This document shows, in pieces, positions 47,298-58,044 of a DNA stretch of 64,000 bases (positions are counted from its first letter, which is position 1; every line of letters begins with the position of its first letter). The notes under the pieces are model-generated. The model made no database searches and was not told where the DNA came from. It saw only the letters and a list, made by a program, of their open reading frames with translations. The stretch is from NCBI RefSeq assembly GCF_001949145.1, contig NW_019091382.1, positions 408,012-472,011 of the forward strand. The letters run 5' to 3'. Origin of the DNA: Acanthaster planci (Eukaryota > Echinodermata > Asteroidea > Valvatida > Acanthasteridae). Made by a program: the position numbers and the translations under genes.

Positions 47298-49124
47298 AAA
47301 AACACACTTGGTACGCGTACGTACTGGAACTTTTGTGTTTACGCCCTATATCGATGAATATTTAGCGCACATGTGTGCGCAGTCAACGTTTCCCACCTGA
47401 CACTTCATCACAGACGAGGCGTCGGTAAATTAGCCATGCTGCACTGTATTTATTGATCTACACAGTGGGGATTATCTGAATTTTAAGCTCAAAAACAAGG
47501 CACATCAGTGTTAGAAAAAACAGCTCACACAGCTTCAATATCACTTTAAAGTTCCGTTAACAACAATCAACTGCTTCCAACTATCTTTCCCCCAAAACAG
47601 CCAGTTGAAACATCACGCCAATTAGTTATTTTAGCTTCTTTTAGAAAACAGCCAGAGAACTGAATATTGTTTTAATAGGCACTCTTCTGATCGGCATTTG
47701 ACCTCGATTAATGTACAGGCTGGAGTTGATCGCTCGACGTCTTTAACTATACTCAAACATTATAGACACTTTTGGTAGCGACGCACGTCTTGTGCCGATA
47801 TCCGCCGGTTGTTCGGATGTAAACTGATTAAAAGCTTGACGCCAAGTCGATCGTAATTTATACAAGCAAGGTGTAGCATAAAGTTTACGCGTCTCCTGAA
47901 ACAACTTCAGTACTCTGTATATGAAAAAAATGGCAATTTTCTCGCTGTAAATACAGTATCATTGTGCCCAAATATTAAAACAATCGCACTTAATCTAAAA
48001 CTATTACGCAAGTTTCCAGCAGCTCCAGGGTTCCGGGTTTCCTACCGTAGACCTCATTGTCCCTTACGCCCAGGGTGTGAATTTTCTGTCACAGAATGTG
48101 CTTTTTGTAATATTACCTCAGAAAAAAATACCCCATCAGCGTGCAGCTTTGGCAGTTCCTATTAAACCTTAATCTGCTGAAATATCAAATACCTACAACA
48201 TTTATGAAATCGTTTCACTGGAGAAACGCGACTTCCAGGAAAAACAAGAGACAACATTTTAAAATGCTCTGAAAACATCAGTACCCCCAAACAGCAAGCA
48301 TTCTCCTCTGTGAAGGTGTTGGGCCTCACCAACATTACTCACAAGCGAGACTAATTGGTATGAAATGCTCCCTTGCATTCTCCTACTTTTTTACATACCC
48401 TGTCACACCTCCTTCGTAACGTCTATTTGTACCATTCAACAGCTTGTAACATCTGTTCATACCATGGGTGCACGCCTGACTACGTGGTATGCATTATCTG
48501 AATTCTAATTAGGACAATTAAATCCCACTGTACAACGAGCCGCAGGAAATGTGTGCTATCGTGGTATAATGAACCTTTAATTTATGAGTTGGCCACTATT
48601 GAAATTGAAAGTGAAGTTAACAAGAACTCTACGTGTTTGGAATTTAAAAGCAGCAATTTCCTGCCAAATTACCTGTCATCTCTATTGAATAATTTTATAT
48701 ATTGAAAAATATTATATATAAGTGAAAAACTTCATTGTTATTATTTAAGAAAGATTTTGGAAAAATTTGAACGAAAGGCTTGGAGCCCACATGAATTCTA
48801 ATATGGTCTGATTCCATCCCCGATTCATCAGTTAACAAGTTTATAAAACAGATTCCATGAACGAGATCCAAATGGAATTCCCCGGAATTAGATCCATTGC
48901 GTCAACCGCAGCTTGTGAAATACTATCCAAGTACATGTACATGTAGGCCTAAGTCTACAGGACGCGCAAAAATTGACACCAAATTGGAACTTCCTTCTTC
49001 CATGACAAAACTGAATGTACAAAATTCTATAGGTTAATGTGAAAGGAGCTTATTACCGGAAACAAATGGAGATGGGTCAATTTTATTGGCTGCTTGGATA
49101 CGAAAACAGCCTAGATAACGCATA
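47298..49124. other. Spacer between the TRIM genes, part 2
   Basis: AT-rich, with no recognisable gene or repeat family beyond those named. Confidence 0.4.
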
Positions 49125-49151
49125 CGACCTTCGCCCCATTGACGTCACGTG
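49125..49151 (+). promoter_or_regulatory. Conserved promoter block of TRIM-B with CRE-like octamer and E-box
   Basis: CGACCTTC (49125-49132), then TGACGTCAC (49140-49148) overlapping CACGTG (49146-49151), about 210 bp before the ATG. It matches the TRIM-A block in sequence, order and distance from the start. Confidence 0.55.
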
Positions 49152-49354
49152 TTCAGTTTATGTTCGTGTACATACAGACTAGATACGCAGTTGTACATCA
49201 GTTTGAGACATTGTGCATAAAATTACGTAGGCCTACACAGTGCTTACGCGTTCTTCGAGTGCACTGTCAAGGCTTTGCAGAGACGCGTCCTTGAAGTTGA
49301 AGCTGATGCTGAGCTGTAATACACGGCTGATATTTCCACCAATTTTGTACAAAC

Positions 49355-52015
49355 ATGTCTGGCGTAATTACGTCATACCGGGACGTGCAGCCAGAATGTG
49401 CACTCTGCTCGGGCCGGACATTGTTGTCGGAATCCAAGCGGCTGTACTGCGCTCACACCTACTGCCTGAAATGTCTGAAAGGGCTGGTCATGTTGGACGA
49501 TATACCCCCCAAAAACCCAGTGGTGGGCTGCCCTTTGTGTCTTACCCTGACTCCGATCCACAGCCCAGAGATTGCCTGCCAGAGCACCGTATTCGACCTG
49601 CAGAGTCTCCTGGATGCCTTGCCGCCTCTGGTGCAGCCTGAAAGCCCAGCAGAGGTGGCCAAGACTGAAGACAGTGAGTCTTACATGTGTGAGATTCACG
49701 AGGAGATAGAGCCTGACACACCGGCAGAGGTGGCTGAGACAGACGACGGTGAGCCTTATGAGATTCACGAGGAGTGGGATCCCGAAACCCTGGCAGAGGT
49801 GGCCAAGACTGAAGAAAGCGAGTCTTACATGTGTGAGATTTACGAGAAGATAGAGCCTGACACCCCAGCAGAGGTGGCTGAGACCGACGACGGTGAGCCT
49901 TATGAGATTCACGAGGAGTGGGAGCCCGAAACCCTTGCAGAGGTGGCCAAGACTGAAGAAAGCGAGTCTTACATGTGTGAGATTTACGAGAAGATAGAGC
50001 CTGACACCCGGGCAAAGGTGGCCGAGACGGAAGACGGTGAGCCTTATATGTGTGAGATTTACGAGGAATGGGAGCCCGAAACTCTGGCAGAGGTAACCGA
50101 GACAGAAGACGGTGAACGTATGTGTGAGACTTGTGGGGAGGTAGAGCCTGAAGCCACAGCAGAAGTGACCGAGACGGAAGATGGTGAGCCTTACGAGATT
50201 CACGAGGAGTGGGAGCCCGAAACCCCGGCAGAGGTGACCGAAACGGAAGACCTTGAGCCTTATGAGATTTATGAGGAGTGGGAGCCCGAAACTCTGGCAG
50301 AGGTAACCGAGACAGAAGACGGCGAACGTATGTGTGAGACTTATGGGGAGGTAGAGCCTGAAGCCACAGCAGAAGTGACCGAGACGGAAGATGGTGAGCC
50401 TTACGAGATTCACGAGGAGTGGGAGCCCGAAACCCCGGCAGAGGTGACCGAGACGGAAGATGGTGAGCCTCCTGTGTGTGAGATCCACAACGAGGTGAAA
50501 AAGTTCTACTGCTGCTCGTGTGAGGTACTGATTTGTCGTGACTGCACGGTTGTGGACCATCCCCGACCGCAACACAAGTGCATGAATCTGGACGAGGCTT
50601 GCACCTGGAGATGTGCACTCAATGAGAGGGAGCTGCAGACAGCTGTGCGGGTGGTCAAGCAGGTCAACAGATCAGGGGGCATCCTGAAGTCAACCGAGGT
50701 GGCCCTGAACCAGCGATGCGACCAGGTCATCACTGAGATTGAGAGGTGCCGGGAGATGGGTCTGGAACAGCTCCAGTGGCATGTGGAGGCCATCGAAGCG
50801 TTCCAAATGGATCTGGAGGCAGAAATCTTTGGGCTCCATGACCTGACTGAAGATGCTACCAAAAAAGATCTCCTAGAGCAGTCCACGGAACTAGTGGAGA
50901 GCCTGATGTCCCTGTGCGAGCAACAGGAAGAAGTAATCAACAAGCCTCAACCGGTGCAGTACCCAGCTTTCCTTGAGTCTGTGGATGAGATTCAAGGATG
51001 GCCGAAGCCTCTCAACCTCGACGGACTGGATGAGGAGGAGCCTGATTTGCCTACACCCGAAGGACAGCAGAGCTTGGAGTCCAAAGACCAGTCAAACAAG
51101 GACACAGACAGCACAAGCCGGGTACGTATTCCCCCAGTTGCAGATGCCGGGCCAGTGGTCGTGGACAGTTCTTCTAGGAAGGACAGTCTGGGTGGACGGA
51201 GTGAGAAAAATCATCAACCTAGAGTGAGGACACTGCAGAGCTCGAGATCCAATGACCCGCCCAAAATAGAGAGAGGCAACACCAGCAGGTTAGTTTCCCC
51301 ACTTAAGATACCATGGCCGTTGTTCGGAGTGGGTACAGCAAATCGTCAACCCAGACAAAGGCTACAGCAGAACACAAGATCGGGTACCACCAGCAGGAGA
51401 CTGCAGGCATATCAGACAATGGCGCCACCAAGGGGCTTTGATTGTCAAAGGCAGGACAGTCCAGGGGGAAGGGGGAAGGAAAGCCGGGGTAGGGGCCAAT
51501 ATCATCACAGTGCGCGGGGTGGGGCTAATAATTATGGTCGTGGTGGGGCTGATAATCGTGGCCGTGGTGGGGCCGATCATCGTGGTCATTTTGGGGCCGA
51601 TCACCGCGGCCGTGGTGGGTCAAATAATCGTAGCAAAAGTGGGGCTGATAATCGTGGTCGTGGTGGGGCTGATCATCGTGGCTGTGGTGGGGCTGGTAAT
51701 CGTGGCCATAGTGGGTCAGATAATCGTAGCTATGGTGGGGCTTATAATCGTGGTGGCGGTGGAGCCAGTCATCGTGGCCATGGTGGGGCCGATCATCACG
51801 GTCGTGGTGGGACTGATAATCGTGGTGGTGGTGGAGCCAGTCATCGTGGCCGTGGTGAGGCTGACCACCGTGGTCGTGGTGGGGCAGACAATCGTGGTCG
51901 TGGTGGGGCCCACCACCGTGGCCGTGGAGGCCACCAACAGCATGGGCGTGGTGGAAAACAGGGACAGGGAGGAGGTAAACAAGGTCAGGGGTCAGGACGT
52001 CAAAAAGGCAAATAA
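49355..52015 (+). CDS. TRIM-like protein with expanded acidic linker and 8-residue Gly-rich repeats (TRIM-B, intronless, 886 aa)
   Basis: Intronless paralogue of TRIM-A. The RING (C15, C18, C31, H33, C36, C39, then CPLC) is intact. The linker that is 13 residues in TRIM-A is here about 277 residues (nt 49646-50476): eleven full units of 23-25 residues of the form (T/P)(L/P)AEVxETEDGEPY(MC)EIHEEWEPE, then a twelfth that runs into the B-box at C375 (CEIHNEVKKFYCCSC). The B-box and coiled coil match TRIM-A closely. The tail (nt about 51515-51940) is an array of about 20 units of GADNRGRG type, then KQGQGGGKQGQGSGRQKGK. Predicted to be strongly acidic in the linker and strongly basic in the tail. 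Likely an E3 ligase that could bind RNA; activity is inferred only. Confidence 0.92.
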   Translation: MSGVITSYRDVQPECALCSGRTLLSESKRLYCAHTYCLKCLKGLVMLDDIPPKNPVVGCPLCLTLTPIHSPEIACQSTVFDLQSLLDALPPLVQPESPAEVAKTEDSESYMCEIHEEIEPDTPAEVAETDDGEPYEIHEEWDPETLAEVAKTEESESYMCEIYEKIEPDTPAEVAETDDGEPYEIHEEWEPETLAEVAKTEESESYMCEIYEKIEPDTRAKVAETEDGEPYMCEIYEEWEPETLAEVTETEDGERMCETCGEVEPEATAEVTETEDGEPYEIHEEWEPETPAEVTETEDLEPYEIYEEWEPETLAEVTETEDGERMCETYGEVEPEATAEVTETEDGEPYEIHEEWEPETPAEVTETEDGEPPVCEIHNEVKKFYCCSCEVLICRDCTVVDHPRPQHKCMNLDEACTWRCALNERELQTAVRVVKQVNRSGGILKSTEVALNQRCDQVITEIERCREMGLEQLQWHVEAIEAFQMDLEAEIFGLHDLTEDATKKDLLEQSTELVESLMSLCEQQEEVINKPQPVQYPAFLESVDEIQGWPKPLNLDGLDEEEPDLPTPEGQQSLESKDQSNKDTDSTSRVRIPPVADAGPVVVDSSSRKDSLGGRSEKNHQPRVRTLQSSRSNDPPKIERGNTSRLVSPLKIPWPLFGVGTANRQPRQRLQQNTRSGTTSRRLQAYQTMAPPRGFDCQRQDSPGGRGKESRGRGQYHHSARGGANNYGRGGADNRGRGGADHRGHFGADHRGRGGSNNRSKSGADNRGRGGADHRGCGGAGNRGHSGSDNRSYGGAYNRGGGGASHRGHGGADHHGRGGTDNRGGGGASHRGRGEADHRGRGGADNRGRGGAHHRGRGGHQQHGRGGKQGQGGGKQGQGSGRQKGK
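49646..50476 (+). repeat. Coding tandem repeat, about 69-75 bp units, in TRIM-B linker
   Basis: Twelve in-frame units encode AEV-x-ETEDGEPY-EIHEEWEPE variants. Higher-order copies: units 2-3 nearly equal units 4-5, and units 7-8 (ERMCETCGEVEPEATAEV) nearly equal units 10-11. Unit length varies by whole codons only, so the frame is under constraint. Confidence 0.93.
51515..51940 (+). repeat. 24-bp coding minisatellite in TRIM-B tail
   Basis: Units such as GGTGGGGCTGATAATCGTGG plus CCGT, encoding GGADNRGR. All changes keep the 24-bp period and an open frame. Both other frames of the same strand, or parts of them, also stay open because of the composition; those frames are not genes. Confidence 0.9.
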
Positions 52016-52016
52016 A
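52011..52016 (+). terminator. AATAAA overlapping the TRIM-B stop codon
   Basis: The stop TAA (52013-52015) lies inside an AATAAA hexamer. If it were used, cleavage would fall a few tens of bases after the stop. No obvious GT-rich downstream element was identified, so it may be chance. Confidence 0.25.
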
Positions 52017-55000
52017 GACTCTTCCACAAAATCACTGAAAAGTTTACGTGGGTACCAACAGCCGTTCATGTCTGAAAAAAATTCATTTTTTTACATGCAG
52101 GAATTTTCCATTGTCTCATTATGGGTATTTCCCTTCACTCCCAGTTAAACCAACTTTCAAATTGGCCGACAAGTTGGTGGAGTTGTCAGTGCCTAAACAC
52201 ACATTGGCTACACATCACTTACGCTACCTGAGCAGGTGTTTATGAATGCGAGGCATCAATAATTTGTTGCTTATCGGTGTGTTTCCCTTGTTGCTTTAAT
52301 CATTATCTGTTTAGTTATAACACTGTGATAATCTTTTTCCTCTAATCCTCTCCAAGAGGTAAATGTTGTTTCAAGTGGTTGATAGTTAAATAATCTTTGT
52401 GAGAGCTTTTCCAAAATGCAAGCGTATGCAATCAGGATGGTTACAGACTGAATTGTTCTTGTTTGTTTGTTTGTTGGGTTGTTTGTTTGGTGGGTTGTTT
52501 GTTTGTTTGTTTGTTTGGCTTCATTTTGTTCAGTTCAGTGGACTGGCTTCTCTGGGAGAAATCCCATACTCATTCAATCTGTGTGAGCTTTGAAAAAATC
52601 ATTTTTTTATCATTTAAGGTGTTCTTACATCATAAAGCACATTTCATTAATTGAAAGTTGGATTTAATCAGGCAATTTTGTGTGAAAATTGTGTATTGCT
52701 TCAGGTTTGAAATTGCCAGCGTCTCACTTCTGTCTTAAAGTCATTTATCGTATGTATATTTTATCTGTGTATGTCTTTATTACAATTGCCTATAAATTTA
52801 ATCTCGCTGTACCTGGCTAGATGGAATGTACATTCTTTCTTTCATGTGAAATGTAGTACATGCACTAATGTATATTAAATGTATATAAAGACAATGTAAT
52901 TTAATACCTAAAATGAAATCCTTAGAAATGTCCATTTGCATATTCAACCTCATTTCCATTTTAGTTATGGTAGTTTAAAGGGTATTTTGGTGCATTTTTT
53001 TTCATTTCTCTGCTGGGGAAAGCTGTGTATTTACGAGCAAAATTGTGGCGTTATCATGTTATCAAGTGATGTCAGCACCAACAAAATCGTTTGCAATGTC
53101 TGGATATTTTGCTTTTTCTTTTTTTTTTTTGGCCAATTTGTTATTTCAGACAATGGAAGTAAGCCAGTAACACAGTTTGCTAAAAAAAAATCGTTTTTAT
53201 TGAGTAAATGTTAGGTTCACAATAGGAGCGGAAATCCACTTTCGATCTATAGTGTCTTCCGGGAATGAATGATATCACAGTTGCAGTGCACACATTTGTT
53301 AAGAAAAATAGAAATTGTGAAAAAGAAAAAAAGGACTTTTAAATGCAGTTAATCAAACAGGCATGTAAAATAGTTTCCACTGAAAGTTGAATAGGAAAGA
53401 TTCACAGCATGGAGCCTTTGAAAAAATAAGGTATCCAGTTGCATTTAGGCAAGTAGACTTGCCATTTCTGTTGCTGTTTTGGTGCATTAGGGAGTGTTAA
53501 GGAATAAGAAATTTTTGTGTGTTTCTCAAAAAATACAGTGTTGGATTTTTTCCGGTTCATCAATACACAGATTAAGCTTAATATTGTTCATGAATTTTGA
53601 TTCTCCAAATAAGTTTGAAGGGTGTCGGGCGAAACAAACATTCTATCTTAATGTAATAGTTCATGCTTCATTCTTTAAACACGTTTATTGTAATTGTCAA
53701 AGGTAGTTATGAAGTTCCTCATGTGTCACCAAAGCCAAAAAATGTAGGCATGGCCTGTGGTATTTGAATTAAAACATTTATTTCAGGAAATTCCTTCGAT
53801 TGTGTGTGTCAAAGCTGGAGTCACTTGCTTCTGTAATGTTTAACTGATAAATGAGCATTTTTTGAATGTTCTGGTCTGTGATTGCACACCTATTACACAT
53901 CTGTTCACAGCTCTGACCTGTCATTTTATAGGGCGCCCTCATCTGTTGGAAGTTTAGGTAACAACTGAAGCTTTTCTTGAGGGGGGTTTAAATTACTCTA
54001 ACTGCCTTGGAACATACCATGCACTTCCTTATGGGAAGATGGATTATTGCTAGTCTTGAAAGGAGACTAGTCTGGAAGCTTTGCCTTTTGAATTGTCAAA
54101 CAGTACATGTACTTCCTTTGAAAAAATCCTCCCAGAGCCACCAGTATAGCCTTTAGTCAAGTGGAGTTTTCCAACTGAGCATGTAAAAAAAAAAGGCATA
54201 AAAACCCTGGAGCTTGAGAGGGAACAGTCTACATGTAGTTCCCTGACCTGAAGATTCCTCTCAAGAGATGACTCTTGATAAAGCCTTAAAAAGATTGAGC
54301 CAGATTCACTTACCTGGGTTTGGAAATGCTCTGGGTAACTGTTTTGTAGATATCATTTGATTTTCTGCAAAGATTGTTTTGCAGTAAAACGAATTCAACA
54401 TATCTTAATGCTTTTTATCAGCTCCGCCAGCCAAAGCAGTTGCATGTGCTGGTATACAATGTCAATGAAGAAAGTAAATGGGTCAAGCACTGTCTTGGGT
54501 GAAAACTTTTGTCCAATAATTATCTTTGGGTGATACTGAATGAAAATTTTGAAAAACTTGTTTGGAAAGCTTTCACCAAACTTGAAATTCTCAGATGCCT
54601 TGTTTTGAACCAACAGGGCCAGTATAGAGTTGAGATGTTGAAATAATCTAAATTAGGCAGCTGCACCCCCCCATTTAAACACAGTGTAACCCTGGTCATC
54701 AGCTGAAGCAAACCCTAACTGGAAGAAACTAACCCTAAATGCAAAACCTAGTCCACAGCCACCAACCCTAGTTTGGAGTCACTAGCTGTTATTGAAAGCA
54801 ACAGAAAAAGCTGGAAATTCAGTATCATGTAACAACACTCAAGGCCATATGCCCATATGCGTCTTGAGCACCTGTGAAACTTGTATTTTTCCTGATTTTT
54901 TTGAAGTGGGGATATTTATCACTGTTGTCTTTGGCAGCTTAGTACTGGTGTTTACCCTTTAGATCAGAGGGACTCGTTTCACTGATCGTCTTGTCACGAG

Positions 55001-57022
55001 AGGGCGCTATTATGAAAAGCTCTACTAGTTTTTCGTGTGCGCGATTAAGAGCGATCTGCCGGTGGAAGCCTGGCCTGATCATAAACCGCCTACAATACTT
55101 AGAATATCATAAAAGCAAGGGAAAGTATCGGGGTTAGATCGAACGATAACAGATTTTAATTCCAATTTTTTTTGTTTTCTTGTCGTTGTCGTCATTTGAA
55201 AAAGTCTAAGCTCAGCTAAACTCTAGGCAAAATAGCTTCTCTTTGGATTTGTTTTGGTTTGTGTCTGCATCCAGTTTACTATGGACAAACTGTTACTAGT
55301 CAGTGTACTTTGACTTCTTGCTCCTCTCTGAAATTGAGTTTATATCCTATGCTGCCCACCCCTAGCGATGAGCGCATTTGTCTTCATCTTTGAATAAAGT
55401 TTATTCTCAGCCGTCACTGTGAAGATCTAAAGCATCTTTCTTTCTTTTTCTTTTTCCGTTTTGGTACAGCTGTAGACCTGTGAGAAAGGCAGGTAGGTCT
55501 TCTTAAGCTTCTGAAAAAGTATCCTGTTCATCCGCTAAGGAAAACTAGCGCCCTCCTCCGTTCAGGTAAGTGTCAAACCTTGGTGATTTAGCTATAAGCC
55601 ACCGAGGCATACAAATAGCCGGAAAATAACACAAAACTGCCGTGACGGTTCCAAGGAAATAAGCCAAATCTCTTCTCTTTTTTCTTATAAACACTTGACT
55701 CTTCTCCCACACATAGTTGAATCCAATTTCAAACTCCGCTGGCGTGTCTTGACCGGGAGAAAAACCACAGCTTCATTTGCGTCATTTCCGGCGCCACAGG
55801 CTCGCTGTTGCTGGCAACTCGTAGCACGACGACGTGACGCACACGTGCTAAGCCTGCACGACAACTGGCAACGCACTCTTGTTGTCTGAACGTGCCCTGT
55901 TTCGCGGTTGACAAGGAAAATTTCTCGTTTCGACAGAGCCATCGTCAAAAATTGCTCTCGCACTTTAATGGGTGTCGCCGTCAAGACATGATTAAATGTT
56001 CGATCGTAAAACGTCCGTTTTCAACCTCTTGAGTATACGCGACCTTTCTGCGCGGCATGCACCAGTACCATGGCATAGACCGACTTAATGTATGCCAGTT
56101 TGCCGACGAAGGTCAATAGTACATGGCTGCCGATTGGTCAAAATACGGAGTTTCAGATGAGGGTCTCTTGCATAATTAATCAATGGTTTATCACAGACGC
56201 CTTTTGCAATTCCAGCGACTAAAATGTACATGTATTCTATAGACTAGTGCTATCAAAATGTGTTTGTCGATGCGACTGCAGACTTATGCGTTACAAAACG
56301 CATCGACAAAAAAGTGGACACCACAATTTCTTGTGAGTAAAAGAAACAAACATAATTTGGAGAAAGGCTATTAGGGAGCTGTCCCTTCATCATCAAAAAC
56401 CGCAATACCCGAGGGGTTGTAACTAGATCTCCTTCGGAATGTTTTGTACAGAAACTTTCCACAGCCCACCAGCCCACGCCTACTGGCAGGGCACTACGCT
56501 TGTCCTAGTTTTTTTTTTATTTCATGATTGTTTTCATCTGAATTTTCCTTCTTTCAGTATTTTTAAAATAAATGTCTTCTTAAACTACATTTATTTTCTT
56601 AAATAACACTTCTTAAAATGCTGAGTTTACAAGCAAGGTGTTTTTGTATAAAAATTTATATTGAGCACAAGAAATGGGTATTGGAACACATATGGGTAAT
56701 TCCAGAAATTAGGGGTCCAAAAGTGGGACTTTTTGTGTTCCCTATTACATCTGACCTTTGTTATTTGACATGGAAATATCACTGGGATTGATTTCAAACT
56801 ATTACTATTTGTTTGGCGGGTAGTTTGCATTAATTCATCAGTCGTGGAGGTTAGAAGATGTGTCCTGAACTGACACAATCATATGTCAGATGAGACAGGG
56901 ACACGAAAAAAAATGGATCCCTAATTAGGTTACCCATATACATGGAGACAAATAAACTCGTGGACACTGTCCGCCCTTAGCTGAAGTGAACCTTCAATTG
57001 GCGAAAAAAAGACAGGTGGTTA
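52016..57022. other. Long AT-rich spacer downstream of TRIM-B
   Basis: Contains a (GTTT)n microsatellite at 52458-52527, several A/T tracts and a 12-bp perfect hairpin at 56263-56310 (TTTGTCGATGCG/CGCATCGACAAA). A CpG-richer stretch at 55700-55990 has an open minus-strand frame with no recognisable domain. No gene supported. Confidence 0.4.
52458..52527. repeat. (GTTT)n microsatellite
   Basis: Runs of GTTTGTTTGTTTGTT interrupted by GGGTT and GGTGGG. Confidence 0.9.
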
Positions 57023-57525
57023 CAAGCGGGTTCTTGCACGCGTTCTGCGTCGACGCGCGCAAAGAGCATAGAGTACCGTAGGGAATTCGTCACGCGCACA
57101 ATTTAGTGTGTAAAAGGCATGGGCGCGTGAACCAACACGCGCGCGTACTCCATTCGTTTGCACTGCACTTTCTGGTTCACAGTGACGTTACACTTCGGTA
57201 CTCTACACAAGCCGGAATCCGGTTCGTAAGTGTGACGTCACTTCAGTTGAAACCACGCCCACTGCACACGTGCACTGCACATAGGGTTACATGCACTGAT
57301 CGCCGTTTACATGGAACCATGGAACCGGAATTTAACGTGCAATTTCAGTGATTGTCCAATGAGAGCCTGCAAATCGTGGCGCGTCCGCCTTTGTGTCGAA
57401 TTCACTTACGAACCCGATAAATTAGTTACGCGTACCCAGCATGCTCCGCGCCTATGCGCAGGTACGAAAAAAACCATAGCACGACGAAACACGCCCTCTT
57501 TTGTTCTGCTCTGAGCAGATACTGC
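57023..57525. repeat. Dispersed repeat family C, long copy
   Basis: About 500 bp from AAGCGGGTTCTTGCACGCG to ACACGCCCTCTTTTGTTCTG. Parts recur at 6668, 17575 and 23896. Includes a TGACGTCA octamer at 57233-57240. No terminal inverted repeats or coding sequence noticed; class unknown. Confidence 0.7.
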
Positions 57526-57913
57526 TGTGGGGCCCTCAAAACCTCCGGTGATCATTTTTCGGCTCTATTACATTTTTTTTAAAAAGATACATCTCTAGAT
57601 TTGACTTGCCAAACTTCACTCACAGCACACATTTAAGAACACACCCGTGGGTTTAAGGATACCGAATGGGTCCGTATGTACCTCGGCTTTATTTTTCGGC
57701 ATAAGAGCTTTGAACCTCCAAATACTTGTTGCAGCGGTCCGTATTGTCCCAGAGCAATCACTGCAAACTCGGAGGGGATTCACTTGGACATGAGATCAGT
57801 TATCTGCAGCAGCTTGTTACAGCAAAGTCTGGTCTGTATACCCAAAGATGCAGCCCTTTTCTCTGCAGTGGGCGTAGGGAGAGAGGCATTTGGATTGGAT
57901 GGTCTTACACCCT

Positions 57914-58038
57914 AACAACCCCAGGGCCAGACTGACCAGGAATCTGGGCCCCATGGCGCCTGACCCTTTTCCGGGTCAAACTATGACCTGTTTTGGGCCA
58001 TATTTGACCCAGAAAGGGTCAGTCTGACCCTGGTGTTT
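57914..58038. mobile_element. TGACCC hairpin MITE
   Basis: AACCCCAGGGCCAGACTGACC at the left is mirrored by GGGTCAGTCTGACCCTGGTG at the right. The inside also pairs (TGACCCTTTTCCGGGTCAAA with TTTGACCCAGAAAGGGTCA). About 125 bp in total. Confidence 0.8.
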
Positions 58039-58044
58039 TAGACT

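Noticed and set aside
49373-50618. Two long open frames (400 and 358 codons) antisense to TRIM-B
   Set aside because: They are the complement of the coding repeat array. They repeat with the same period, have no domain and share no similarity with any family; the sense frame has an intact RING, B-box and coiled coil.
43149-52015. TRIM-B as a simple retrocopy of TRIM-A
   Set aside because: Both lack introns, but upstream promoter words are shared and no poly(A) tail or target duplication is seen at TRIM-B.
51438-52148. 236-codon sense frame overlapping the TRIM-B tail (Val/Ile/Gly repeats)
   Set aside because: An out-of-frame reading of the 24-bp minisatellite. Openness follows from composition.
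55685-55984. 99-codon minus-strand frame in a CpG-richer stretch
   Set aside because: No recognisable domain or splice context; Arg/Cys richness follows from GC content.
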